From Corynebacterium gottingense (GTDB taxonomy: Bacteria; Actinomycetota; Actinomycetes; Mycobacteriales; Mycobacteriaceae), in contig NZ_RDRE01000016.1 in NCBI RefSeq assembly GCF_003693265.1, positions 1-37,367 of the forward strand: a stretch of 37,367 bases of DNA, written 5' to 3'. The notes beneath the pieces were generated by a model, which was given only the letters and a program-made list of their open reading frames with translations, was not told where the DNA came from and made no database searches. This document shows positions 8,409 to 16,526 of the stretch, piece after piece (position 1 is the first letter of the stretch; every line of letters starts with the position of its first letter). The position numbers and the translations under genes are program-made.

Positions 8409-11261
8409 CTAGTGCAGGACCTTTTGCAGGTACTCGCCCGTAAACGAACCTTCCACCGCTGCCACGTCCTCGGGCGTTCCCTGCGCAACCACGGTGCCGC
8501 CGCCGGAGCCGCCCTCCGGGCCCATGTCGATGATCCAGTCGGCGGACTTTACAACGTCGAGGTTGTGCTCGATAACCAGGACGGTGTTGCCCTTCTCCAC
8601 CAGGCCGTTGAGCACGAGCATCAGCTTGCGAATGTCCTCGAAGTGCAGGCCGGTCGTCGGCTCGTCCAGGATGTAGATGGTGCGGCCGTTGGATCGCTTT
8701 TGTAGCTCGGTTGCCAGCTTCACACGCTGCGCCTCGCCGCCGGACAGGGTCGTCGCGGACTGTCCCAGGCGGACGTAGCCGAGGCCGACGTCGACAAGCG
8801 TGGCGAGGTACCGGTGAATGGAAGAAATCGGTTCGAAGAACTCGGCGGCCTCGGAGATCGGCATCTCCAGCACCTCCGCGATCGTCTTCCCCTTGTAGCG
8901 GACCTCGAGGGTCTCCCTGTTGTAGCGCGCGCCGCCACACACCTCGCAGGGCACGTACACATCGGGCAGGAAGTTCATCTCGATCTTGATGGTGCCGTCG
9001 CCGCGGCAGGCCTCGCACCGGCCACCCTTGACGTTGAAGGAGAAGCGGCCCGCCTTGTACCCGCGCACCTTCGCCTCCTGTGTTTCGGCAAAAAGGTTGC
9101 GAATCTTGTCAAACACGCCCGTGTACGTCGCCGGGTTCGAGCGCGGCGTGCGCCCGATCGGGCTCTGATCTACCTGGACCAGCTTGTCCAACGAGTCCAG
9201 CCCCTCCACGCGCTTGACGCGGCCGGGAACCTGGCGGGCGCCGTTCAGTTCGTTCTGCAGAGTCTTGGCCAGGATCTCGTTGACCAGGGTGGACTTGCCG
9301 GAGCCGGACACGCCCGTCACCGCGACGAGCAGGCCGAGCGGAATCTCCACGCTGACGTTATTCAGGTTGTTCTCGCGGGCCCCGACCACCTTGATCTTCC
9401 GGTCCTTATCCAGCGGTCGCCGCTGCGAAGGCACCTCGATCTTCTTGCGGCCGGCGATGTAGTCGCCGGTGAGCGAGCCTTCCGCCTCGACGAGTCCGTC
9501 GGGCTCGCCCTGGTAGACCACCTCGCCGCCGTACTCACCGGCGCGCGGGCCGATGTCGATGAGCCAGTCCGCCTCGCGGATCGTGTCCTCGTCGTGCTCC
9601 ACCACCACGAGTGTGTTGCCAAGGTCACGCAGCTTCTTCAGCGTGGCGATGAGCCTGTTGTTGTCGCGCTGGTGCAGGCCGATGGAGGGCTCATCCAGCA
9701 CGTACAGCACGCCAGCAAGTCCCGAGCCGATCTGCGTGGCCAGGCGGATACGCTGCGCCTCGCCGCCGGAGAGCGTCCCGGCGGAACGCGACAGCGTGAG
9801 GTAGTTCAGGCCCACGTCCAGCAGGAAGTGGAGCCTTGCCTGGATCTCGCGCAGCACGGCACCGGCGATCATCTCCTCGCGGTACCCCAGCACCAGGTGG
9901 TCCAGGTATTCCGACGCGTCCTCGATGGACAGCTCGGTCAGCCCGGCAATCGAGCGCTCGCCGTGCGTCGTGGAGTCCAAGCGCACCGCCAGGATCTCCG
10001 GCTTCAGGCGCGCCCCCTTACACGTCGGGCACGGGACCTCGCGGGTGTAAGCGAGCAGCCGCTCCTTCTGCGTGTCCGTCTCCGCCTGCTCGAGCTTGCG
10101 CTCCAGGTAGCCAATCACGCCTTCGTACGCGGCGTTGAAGGAGCGCTGCCTGCCGTAGCGGTTCTTATACCGCACGCTCACCTTGGTCTTCGAACCGTTG
10201 ACCAGGTGCTTCTGCTGCGTCTTGGTCAGCGAGGAGAACGGGACGTGCGCGTCGAAGCCTTCTTCCTTGGCCAGCGCCTCGATGAGCCGCACGAAGTACT
10301 TCTTGTTCGGGCTCGAGTTCCACGGCTGGAACGCGTCGACCGCGGGGGCGTCCGGGTCCGGGATGACCAGGTCGGTGTCAATCTCCTTGCGCATCCCCAG
10401 GCCGTCGCAGGCCGGGCACGCGCCGAACGGGGAGTTGAACGAGAATGCGCGGGGCTCGTACTCCTCCACGTCCAGCTTGTGTCCGTTCGGGCAGGCCATC
10501 TTCTCCGAGAAGATCTGCACGCGATCCGGGTCGTCCGCGTCCAGGCCGACGAAGTCGAACCCGACGAGCCCGTCGGCCAGCTTCAGCGCGGTCTCGACGG
10601 AGTCGGTGAGGCGCTGCTTTTGGCTCTCCTTCACCTGCAGGCGGTCCACGACGACGTCGATCGTGTGCTTGATCTGCTTCTCCAGCTTCGGCGGTTCGGA
10701 GAGCTGGTAGGTCTCCCCGTCCACGTTCACGCGGGAATAGCCCTGGGACGCCAGGTCTGCGAACAGGTCCTGGAATTCGCCCTTGCGCTTGCGCACGATC
10801 GGCGCGAGCACCTGGAACTTCGTGCGCTCCTCGTACTCAAGGACCTGGTCGACGATCTGCTGAGGCGTCTGCCGCTGGATCACCGCGTCGCACACCGGGC
10901 AGTGTGGCGTCCCCGCGCGCGAGTACAGCAGACGCAGGTAGTCATAGATTTCCGTGATCGTGCCCACGGTCGAGCGCGGGTTGCGGTTCGTGGACTTTTG
11001 GTCGATGGACACCGCGGGGCTGAGCCCGTCGATGTAGTCCACGTCCGGCTTGTCCATCTGCCCCAGAAACATGCGGGCGTACGAGGACAGGGACTCCACG
11101 TACCGGCGCTGGCCTTCCGCAAAGATCGTGTCGAACGCCAGGGAAGACTTGCCCGAGCCGGAGAGCCCGGTAAACACGGCCATCTTGTCTCGCGGTAGCG
11201 AAATGTCGACGCCCTTGAGGTTGTGTTCGCGCGCGCCGCGCACGGTCAGCCATTCAGCCAC
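8409..11261 (-). CDS. uvrA: UvrA, excinuclease ABC subunit A
   Basis: 950 residues. UvrA is the damage-sensing ATPase dimer of nucleotide excision repair and loads UvrB. It has two ABC-type ATPase halves: Walker [10 protein letters not shown] near residue 32 and GVSGSGKST near 650, signatures LSGGEAQRI and LSGGEAQRV, and Walker [11 protein letters not shown] and [10 protein letters not shown]. Zinc-binding pairs CPVC, CPTC and CEAC...CEVC are present. The start is GTG 11259-11261 ([17 protein letters not shown]), with GAAGGGA upstream. The same frame stays open 50 codons further but that part resembles nothing. It is divergent from the metallo-hydrolase gene, 103 bases away. I found no clear LexA box upstream. 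Confidence 0.97.
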   Translation of the reverse strand: MAEWLTVRGAREHNLKGVDISLPRDKMAVFTGLSGSGKSSLAFDTIFAEGQRRYVESLSSYARMFLGQMDKPDVDYIDGLSPAVSIDQKSTNRNPRSTVGTITEIYDYLRLLYSRAGTPHCPVCDAVIQRQTPQQIVDQVLEYEERTKFQVLAPIVRKRKGEFQDLFADLASQGYSRVNVDGETYQLSEPPKLEKQIKHTIDVVVDRLQVKESQKQRLTDSVETALKLADGLVGFDFVGLDADDPDRVQIFSEKMACPNGHKLDVEEYEPRAFSFNSPFGACPACDGLGMRKEIDTDLVIPDPDAPAVDAFQPWNSSPNKKYFVRLIEALAKEEGFDAHVPFSSLTKTQQKHLVNGSKTKVSVRYKNRYGRQRSFNAAYEGVIGYLERKLEQAETDTQKERLLAYTREVPCPTCKGARLKPEILAVRLDSTTHGERSIAGLTELSIEDASEYLDHLVLGYREEMIAGAVLREIQARLHFLLDVGLNYLTLSRSAGTLSGGEAQRIRLATQIGSGLAGVLYVLDEPSIGLHQRDNNRLIATLKKLRDLGNTLVVVEHDEDTIREADWLIDIGPRAGEYGGEVVYQGEPDGLVEAEGSLTGDYIAGRKKIEVPSQRRPLDKDRKIKVVGARENNLNNVSVEIPLGLLVAVTGVSGSGKSTLVNEILAKTLQNELNGARQVPGRVKRVEGLDSLDKLVQVDQSPIGRTPRSNPATYTGVFDKIRNLFAETQEAKVRGYKAGRFSFNVKGGRCEACRGDGTIKIEMNFLPDVYVPCEVCGGARYNRETLEVRYKGKTIAEVLEMPISEAAEFFEPISSIHRYLATLVDVGLGYVRLGQSATTLSGGEAQRVKLATELQKRSNGRTIYILDEPTTGLHFEDIRKLMLVLNGLVEKGNTVLVIEHNLDVVKSADWIIDMGPEGGSGGGTVVAQGTPEDVAAVEGSFTGEYLQKVLH

Positions 11262-11350
11262 GTCACCACGTCCCTTCCCTAGCGGTTCTCTGTGGGGTTC
11301 AGTCCTAGAAACTACCAACTCGGGCCACCCCCGAGCTATTCCCGCCCGGC

Positions 11351-11356
11351 TACGCT
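11351..11356 (+). promoter_or_regulatory. -10 element for a leaderless hydrolase mRNA
   Basis: TACGCT ends 8 bases before the ATG at 11365, with no ribosome binding site between. This is the leaderless arrangement common in this window. Confidence 0.45.
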
Positions 11357-11364
11357 GGGGCGCC

Positions 11365-11961
11365 ATGACGCTTTCATTGCACCAGATTTCCGTCTCCGAG
11401 ATGGACAACAACTGCTACCTCATCGCTTCCCAGGGCAAGGGGCTGCTTATCGACGCTGCCGCCGACCCCGCCGCACTCCTCTCCCTCGCCAGCGACGCAG
11501 GCGTAGAGATCACCGACGTGCTCACCACGCACCGCCACCACGACCACGTCCGCGCGCTCAAGGAGGTCCTCGAAGCGACTGGCGCGACGCACTGGGCGCC
11601 GTTCCTGGACGCGCCCGCACTGCCGGCGCCGGTGGACCGCGAACTCAAGGACGGCGACACCCTCGAGTTCGACGGCCAGCAGTTCCCCGTCATGATCCTG
11701 CGCGGCCACACCCCCGGCGGCGCGGCGCTCGCGGCGGAGATCGACGGCGCGACGAACCTCTTCGTCGGCGACTCCCTCTTCCCCGGCGGCCTGGGCAAGA
11801 CTGCCTCCGAGGGCGATTTTGTCCGCCTGTTCAACGAGGTGAAAACCAAGCTGTTCGACGCCTACGCGGACGACACCATCGTCCGCCCCGGCCACGGGAA
11901 GCCGACGACGCTGGGCGAGGAACGACCCCACCTGGATGAGTGGTGGCAGCGTCGCTGGTAG
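11365..11961 (+). CDS. MBL-fold metallo-hydrolase (glyoxalase II / YcbL-like)
   Basis: 198 residues. The metal-binding signature THRHHDH is at about residues 55-61 (HxHxDH), followed by [19 protein letters not shown] and VRPGHGKPT, which provide the remaining His and Asp ligands. These resemble small single-domain glyoxalase II-like thioester hydrolases that bind two metals; the substrate is unknown. A gene of this family sits divergently next to uvrA in mycobacteria as well. The start ATG directly follows a -10 box, so it is probably leaderless. Confidence 0.88.
   Translation: MTLSLHQISVSEMDNNCYLIASQGKGLLIDAAADPAALLSLASDAGVEITDVLTTHRHHDHVRALKEVLEATGATHWAPFLDAPALPAPVDRELKDGDTLEFDGQQFPVMILRGHTPGGAALAAEIDGATNLFVGDSLFPGGLGKTASEGDFVRLFNEVKTKLFDAYADDTIVRPGHGKPTTLGEERPHLDEWWQRRW
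11445..11455 (-). repeat. Interspersed 11-mer, copy 3
   Basis: In the MBL-fold hydrolase gene; gene strand reads CTT ATC GAC. Confidence 0.9.
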
Positions 11962-12092
11962 CCGAGCGTTTTTCACCGAGTTTCCCCGATGAGACCGGAA
12001 CGTAAGTACAGTTGTGCCCAGAAGAGTCCCGCTGTGGGCTCCAGCATGAACCTGAATAAACCACGATCAAATGAAAAGGACTGGTTTGCAAG

Positions 12093-13139
12093 ATGATCCG
12101 TAAGATCGCTCGCCCGATGTTGGCGTCCGTTTACATCATTGACGGCGTTGAGACCGCGCTGAACCCGGCGTCGCACAAGGACGCTGCGGACTCCGCACTG
12201 AAGAAGGTGCGCTCCGTACTGCCGCGTCAGTACCGCAGCTTCCTGCCGAAGGACCCGGAGACCGCCGCCCAGATCGTGGGTGGCGTCAAGGCCGGTGCCG
12301 GTAGCCTCTTCGCCATCGGCAAGATGCCGCGCACCTCCGCGTCCCTGCTCGCCCTCTCCACCGTCCCGTCCCTGATCGGGCGCAACGCGTTCTGGGAGGC
12401 AGATGATGCGGACGACAAGGCCCGCCGCCGCACCGGCGCGCTGACCGATGTCGCACTCGCAGGCGGCGTCCTGCTGGCTACCGTCGACACGGCCGGCAAG
12501 CCGGGCCTGCAGTGGCGCGCGCAGAATGCCGCAAAGGTTGCGCGCAAGAACGTCCAGCAGGCGCTGCCCACTCAGTCCGAGACCGAGAAGACCATGAGCA
12601 AGGCCAGCGACTGGTTGTCCGACACCACCGACCAGGTCACCAGCCAGGTCACCAGCTACGTCGATGACAACAAGGACGACTGGAAGAAGGCTGCCTCCCA
12701 CGCCACCGAGGTAGCCGGCGACTGGTTCGAGGACGCAAAGAAGCAGACCTCGAAGTTCCTCGCTGAGACCTCCGACCGCGCGCAGGACGCGTACAAGGAC
12801 TTCGACGCGGAGAAGCTGATCGAGCAGGCTACCCCGTCCAAGCTCGAGCAGTTCCAGGCCAAGCGCAAGGTCCACGGCATTGTCGGCGACCTGCAGGGCT
12901 CCATCGATGACCTTCGCCCGAGCACCCTGGAGAAGCTCTCCGCAAAGCACAAGGTGAAGAAGAACCATGCGAAGCTGGAAAAGAAGGCACAGGGTTCCGT
13001 CGATAAGCTGCAGGCTGCGTTTGACAAGCTCGACGCTGACCCGTCTTGGATTCAGAAGCTGAAGTGGAAGCGCAAGGCGAAAAAGGCCGAGAAGCGCGCC
13101 AAGAAGTCGGTGAAGAAGCTGCAGAAGAAGCTGGGCTAA
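12093..13139 (+). CDS. DoxX-like membrane protein with a long lysine-rich C-terminal tail
   Basis: 348 residues. The first ~145 residues (MIRKIARPMLASVYIIDGVE ... ALTDVALAGGVLLATVDT) look like a DoxX-type four-helix membrane domain. From about residue 160 the protein becomes soluble, charged and helical: a region with repeated Asp/Thr/Ser and Trp (SKASDWLSDTTDQVTSQVTS), then heptad-like Lys/Glu segments, ending in a very basic stretch (KLKWKRKAKKAEKRAKKSV). Such a tail could bind nucleic acid, cell-wall polymer or membrane phospholipid; I cannot tell which. DoxX members elsewhere take part in thiol and redox stress. A weak binding site (AAAAGGA) lies upstream, and a strong terminator follows. 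It contains one copy of the 11-mer repeat. Confidence 0.75.
   Translation: MIRKIARPMLASVYIIDGVETALNPASHKDAADSALKKVRSVLPRQYRSFLPKDPETAAQIVGGVKAGAGSLFAIGKMPRTSASLLALSTVPSLIGRNAFWEADDADDKARRRTGALTDVALAGGVLLATVDTAGKPGLQWRAQNAAKVARKNVQQALPTQSETEKTMSKASDWLSDTTDQVTSQVTSYVDDNKDDWKKAASHATEVAGDWFEDAKKQTSKFLAETSDRAQDAYKDFDAEKLIEQATPSKLEQFQAKRKVHGIVGDLQGSIDDLRPSTLEKLSAKHKVKKNHAKLEKKAQGSVDKLQAAFDKLDADPSWIQKLKWKRKAKKAEKRAKKSVKKLQKKLG
12998..13008 (+). repeat. Interspersed 11-mer, copy 4
   Basis: In the DoxX-like gene; reads GTC GAT AAG (Val-Asp-Lys). Confidence 0.9.
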
Positions 13140-13159
13140 TCCCCCGCTTTCGCGCACCG

Positions 13160-13205
13160 CGGCCCCGCCACCCCGGAATAATCCGGGCGGCGGGGCCGTT
13201 TGTTG
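13160..13205 (+). terminator. Intrinsic terminator after the DoxX-like gene
   Basis: CGGCCCCGCC (13160-13169) pairs with GGCGGGGCCG (13189-13198), with an inner CCGGA-ATAA-TCCGG stem, followed by TTTGTTG. It starts 20 bases after the stop codon. Confidence 0.85.
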
Positions 13206-13254
13206 CTTACACGGCGCGGTTTGACCGCGGAGAATCGTGAGGAGGTACACGCGG

Positions 13255-15486
13255 GTGAGAAATCCCCAACACATCGCATCCGAGCAGGCTTACGTTGATG
13301 AGCTCTTCCGGCACCTGGATGCGGAAGTCACCGCAGCCCAGGAGAAGCTGGCCGCGGTGCAGCGCGACGTAGACCCGGACAACCCGGACTCGGACGCACT
13401 CGTGCGCCGCGAAACGGAGTACCACGGGCTCAACGCCAAACTCGATGCACTCAACATCGCCGAGGTGGGCCTGGTCTTCGGCCGCATCGACGTCGCCGAC
13501 ACGGACGTGGAGAATCCGGTCCCGGGGCGTCCTGGGCTCGAGCGGCGTTACATCGGTCGCATGGGGATGGACGATCGCGCGGACAACTACCGCACCCTCC
13601 TGCTGGACTGGCGCGCGCCACTGGCGCGGCCGTTTTACCTGGCTACCACGGCGCACCCCGAGGGCGTTGAACAGCGCCGCAACATCCGCATGCGCGGCCG
13701 CAAGGTGACGGCGGTGGATGACGAGGTCCTGTCTGGAGACAGCACCGATGCCGACCAGCCTGGCGCCGCGGAGTCAGCGACCGACGGCGGCAACGTCGGC
13801 TCCGAGGCCGCGCTGCGCCGCGCCATGAACACCGCACGCACCGGCCACATGCAGTCCATCGTGGAAACGATCCAGCGCGAGCAGGACGAGATCATCCGTG
13901 ACGCCACTCGCGGCGTCATGGTCGTCCAGGGCGGCCCCGGCACCGGCAAGACCGCGGTGGCGCTGCACCGCGTGGCTTACCTGCTGTACACCTGGCGCGA
14001 GCAGCTTTCGCGCACCGGCGTGCTCATCATCGGCCCGAACCCGACGTTTCTGGAGTACATCTCCCGCGTCCTGCCCGAGTTGGGCGAAACCGGCGTCGTC
14101 CTGTCCACCATCGAGGACCTCGTCCCCGGGTTCACGCCGGCGCGTGACGCGGAGCCGCTGGCTGCGCGCGAGGTCAAGGGCTCGGAGGAGATGGTCACGG
14201 TGCTCAAGCGTGCCGTGCAGGCCTTTGAGACGGTGCCCGAGCGCCCCGTCACCTTGAAGATCGACTCCGTCGACATCGAGGCCACCCCGGCGATGGTAAG
14301 GGCGGCACGCACCCGCGCCCGGCGTTCGCGCAAGCCGCACAACCAGGCCCGCGAGTACTTCGCCGAGCACCTCACGCAGTCGCTCGCGGAGGCCCTGGCG
14401 GAGAAGATCGGCGCGGACCCGCTCGGCGGCCGCAACCTCCTCTCCGCCGCAGACGTGGACCAGCTGCACGACGACCTCGCCGACGACCCGCAGGTAATCG
14501 CCCTGGTGGACGAGTACTTCCCGGAGCTCGACCCCGCAGAGGTCCTCGACGTCACGCTCACGGACCGCGCGCGCATCGCAGAGGTCGCCGGGGACTACGA
14601 CGCCTACACCCAAGACGCGCTCTACCGCGCGCCGGGTTCGGGGTTCTTCGCGTCGGACACCGCGCTTATCGACGAGCTGTCCGTCCTCATCGGCGTCGTC
14701 GCGCCCGAGGAACAGCGCGCGAAGGAGAACGCGCAGTGGCGCCAGCAGGTCGAGGAGGCCGCCGACGCCCTTGACGTGCTCGCGTCCTCCGAGTCCACGG
14801 ACAACGACGACGACCAGTTCGAGGCGGAAATCCTTTCCGCTGCCGACGTCATCGACGCGGAAACCTTGGCAAGCCGCCAGCGCGTCACCGACATTCGCTC
14901 CACCGCGCAGCGCGCGCGGGCGGATCACACCTGGGCCTACGGCCACGTGATCGTCGACGAAGCGCAGGAGCTCTCCCCCATGGAGTGGCGGATGGTGTTC
15001 CGCCGGTGCCCGTCGAGGTGGATGACGCTGGTGGGCGACCTCGCGCAGACGTCGGCGCCCGCCGGCACGGACGACTGGGCCGCGTCACTCGCGCCGTTCG
15101 TCGGCGAGCGGTTTGTCACCCACGAGCTCACGGTAAACTACCGCACCCCCGCGGAAATCATGGAGTACGCGCGCGACGTCCTGGCGCAGATCGACCCGGA
15201 GGCGCAGGCGTCGGTAGCCATCCGCGAGACCGGTGTTCCGGTGCGCCGCCTGCCTGCCGGGACCGACCCGGAGTGGGTGCGCGTGGAGCTGCACCAGGGG
15301 GATGCGCAGGAGCAGCGCACCGTTGCCGTCATCGATGCCGCCAACGTGGCGCAGATGAAGGGGTTGGAGTTTGACCACGTCATCGTGGTCGATCCGGACA
15401 AAGTAGTAGAGGCCTCGCCACAGGGGTGGCAAGACCTCTACGTTGCCGCTACGCGAGCGACTCAAAGCCTGACGGTGATCGGCTAA
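13255..15486 (+). CDS. HelD/HelR-type superfamily 1 helicase (RNA polymerase-associated)
   Basis: 743 residues. HelD proteins use ATP to remove stalled or drug-bound RNA polymerase from DNA; the actinobacterial HelR branch can protect against rifamycins. The N-terminal helical arm (EQAYVDELFRHLDAE) is followed by the HelD hallmark YIGRMGMDDRADNYRTLLLDWRAP, seen here as YIGRMGMDD and LLLDWRAPLARPFY. Motif I is GGPGTGKTAVALHR (residues 226-239), motif II VIVDEAQELSPMEW, motif V KGLEFDHVIVVDP and motif VI YVAATRATQ. GTG 13255 is chosen because AGGAGG (13240-13245) lies 9 bases upstream; an in-frame GTG at 13237 precedes that site. HelD by similarity; a general UvrD-like helicase is the alternative. 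Confidence 0.88.
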   Translation: MRNPQHIASEQAYVDELFRHLDAEVTAAQEKLAAVQRDVDPDNPDSDALVRRETEYHGLNAKLDALNIAEVGLVFGRIDVADTDVENPVPGRPGLERRYIGRMGMDDRADNYRTLLLDWRAPLARPFYLATTAHPEGVEQRRNIRMRGRKVTAVDDEVLSGDSTDADQPGAAESATDGGNVGSEAALRRAMNTARTGHMQSIVETIQREQDEIIRDATRGVMVVQGGPGTGKTAVALHRVAYLLYTWREQLSRTGVLIIGPNPTFLEYISRVLPELGETGVVLSTIEDLVPGFTPARDAEPLAAREVKGSEEMVTVLKRAVQAFETVPERPVTLKIDSVDIEATPAMVRAARTRARRSRKPHNQAREYFAEHLTQSLAEALAEKIGADPLGGRNLLSAADVDQLHDDLADDPQVIALVDEYFPELDPAEVLDVTLTDRARIAEVAGDYDAYTQDALYRAPGSGFFASDTALIDELSVLIGVVAPEEQRAKENAQWRQQVEEAADALDVLASSESTDNDDDQFEAEILSAADVIDAETLASRQRVTDIRSTAQRARADHTWAYGHVIVDEAQELSPMEWRMVFRRCPSRWMTLVGDLAQTSAPAGTDDWAASLAPFVGERFVTHELTVNYRTPAEIMEYARDVLAQIDPEAQASVAIRETGVPVRRLPAGTDPEWVRVELHQGDAQEQRTVAVIDAANVAQMKGLEFDHVIVVDPDKVVEASPQGWQDLYVAATRATQSLTVIG
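14664..14674 (-). repeat. Interspersed 11-mer, copy 5
   Basis: In the HelD-like gene; reads CTT ATC GAC. Confidence 0.9.
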
Positions 15487-15543
15487 GCGCCACCGTCAGC
15501 GCCCCGCCGCGCAGCGCGGCGGGGTCACCGTTACTTGACGGTG
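15469..15543. terminator. Nested hairpins between convergent helD-like and usp genes
   Basis: A 23-base perfect palindrome, CCCCGCCGCGC-A-GCGCGGCGGGG (15502-15524), sits between the two stop codons. Around it, CTGACGGTG (15469-15477), CACCGTCAG (15491-15499) and TGACGGTG (15536-15543) form two mutually exclusive outer stems. It lacks a T run on either side, so it may act as a transcription barrier or mRNA end stabiliser. Confidence 0.5.
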
Positions 15544-15974
15544 TGGACGATCATCACGTCGCAGTCGGACTGACGGGCAACGTCAGCCGGCACGGAGCCC
15601 AGCAGGCGGCCGGTCAGCGAGTTGATGCCGCGGTTGCCCACGACCAGCAGCTCAGCCTTGTTGTCGTTCACGATCGCCATGAGCGCCTCGACCGGGGTGC
15701 CCGGGCGGGTCGCGGTCTGCACATCCTCGACGCCGAAGGAGCGAGCGTGCTCAGCGGCCTCCTCGAGGTTCTTCAGCGCCTGCTCGTCGCCCAGAATCGT
15801 CACCGAGTCCTGGCGCAAGGCCTTGGAGGCGTCCTCTTGGGTGCGGTAGTACGCCGTGCCGATGACCAGCGTTGCCCCGAAGGCCGCTGCCATCCGTGCC
15901 GCGCGCTCAACAGCGAGGAGGGAGGACTTGGAGCCGTCGGAGCCGACGACGATGGTGTTGTAGTACTCAGCCAT
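15531..15974 (-). CDS. Universal stress protein (UspA family), copy 1
   Basis: 147 residues. A single Usp domain begins YNTIVVGSDGSKSS and ends with the ATP-binding signature G-x2-G-x9-G-S (GNRG...LLGSVPADV). Usp proteins of this type bind ATP or cAMP and modulate stress and dormancy; the partner is unknown. ATG 15972-15974 puts the first strand at the usual distance. An ATG at 15993-15995 would add seven residues and has no better ribosome binding site. A second, more divergent usp gene lies 68 bases after the stop codon of that copy, upstream on the same strand. Confidence 0.9.
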   Translation of the reverse strand: MAEYYNTIVVGSDGSKSSLLAVERAARMAAAFGATLVIGTAYYRTQEDASKALRQDSVTILGDEQALKNLEEAAEHARSFGVEDVQTATRPGTPVEALMAIVNDNKAELLVVGNRGINSLTGRLLGSVPADVARQSDCDVMIVHTVK

Positions 15975-16042
15975 AGTGTCTGGGTGACCTTTCATCGAGT
16001 TTGGGAATCTGTGGACATGGTACTCCGGGTGCTCCGGGGAGG

Positions 16043-16501
16043 TTAGTTATGCCCCTCGGCCCTGGTATCTACCAGCATAACGTCCACCGGAGCCTTCTTT
16101 GCCACGCTCCCGGGGATGTTGCCAAATACCCGGCCAGCCAGCGAGCGCATGCCCTTATTGCCCACCACGAGCAGGTCGACCTCGTACTCCGAGACGGACT
16201 CAAGCAGCACGTTCGCCGGCTGCCCGGCCTTGGACACGACGTTGACCTTCGGGGCCTGCTCCTCCTCCGCGATAGTGCGGGCGCGGGTCAGGATCTCCTG
16301 GGCACCGGTCTCGGTCACGATGTCGATCTTGCTCAGCTCGGCGTTCGTGGAGTTCAGCATGGAACCGGACGCGGTGTAGTGCGCGCAGATCACGGTAAGC
16401 TGGGCGTCGTACACGCGGGCCAGGCTGGCTGCGGCGCGGACGGCCACCAGGGAGGTCGGCGAACCGTCGGTGCCCACGGCGATGGATGTGTAAGTGTGCA
16501 T
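16043..16501 (-). CDS. Universal stress protein (UspA family), copy 2
   Basis: 152 residues. It begins YTSIAVGTDGSPTS and carries GNKGMRSLAGRVFGN, where Asn takes the place of the more usual Ser/Thr at the end of the ATP-binding motif. The two copies are clearly different sequences, so they are old paralogues rather than a recent duplication. Mycobacteria have a usp gene in the same uvrB-uvrA interval. It starts 25 bases after the uvrB stop and could be cotranscribed with uvrB. Confidence 0.9.
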   Translation of the reverse strand: MHTYTSIAVGTDGSPTSLVAVRAAASLARVYDAQLTVICAHYTASGSMLNSTNAELSKIDIVTETGAQEILTRARTIAEEEQAPKVNVVSKAGQPANVLLESVSEYEVDLLVVGNKGMRSLAGRVFGNIPGSVAKKAPVDVMLVDTRAEGHN

Positions 16502-16526
16502 GATGGGTATTGCGCCCTTTCTCGTT

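Noticed and set aside
11262..11364. LexA (SOS) box upstream of uvrA
   Set aside because: No TCGAAC/GTTCGA-like dyad could be found between uvrA and the divergent hydrolase, nor in the 49 bases between uvrB and the hydrolase gene at 18688.
13199..13254. Rifamycin-associated element upstream of the HelD/HelR-like gene
   Set aside because: The GGGGCTTGC...GCAAGCCCC-type dyad known from Streptomyces is not present; only the preceding gene's terminator is.
16043..16501. The two usp genes as a recent tandem duplication
   Set aside because: They share the fold and ATP motif only; their DNA and most residues differ, so any duplication is old.
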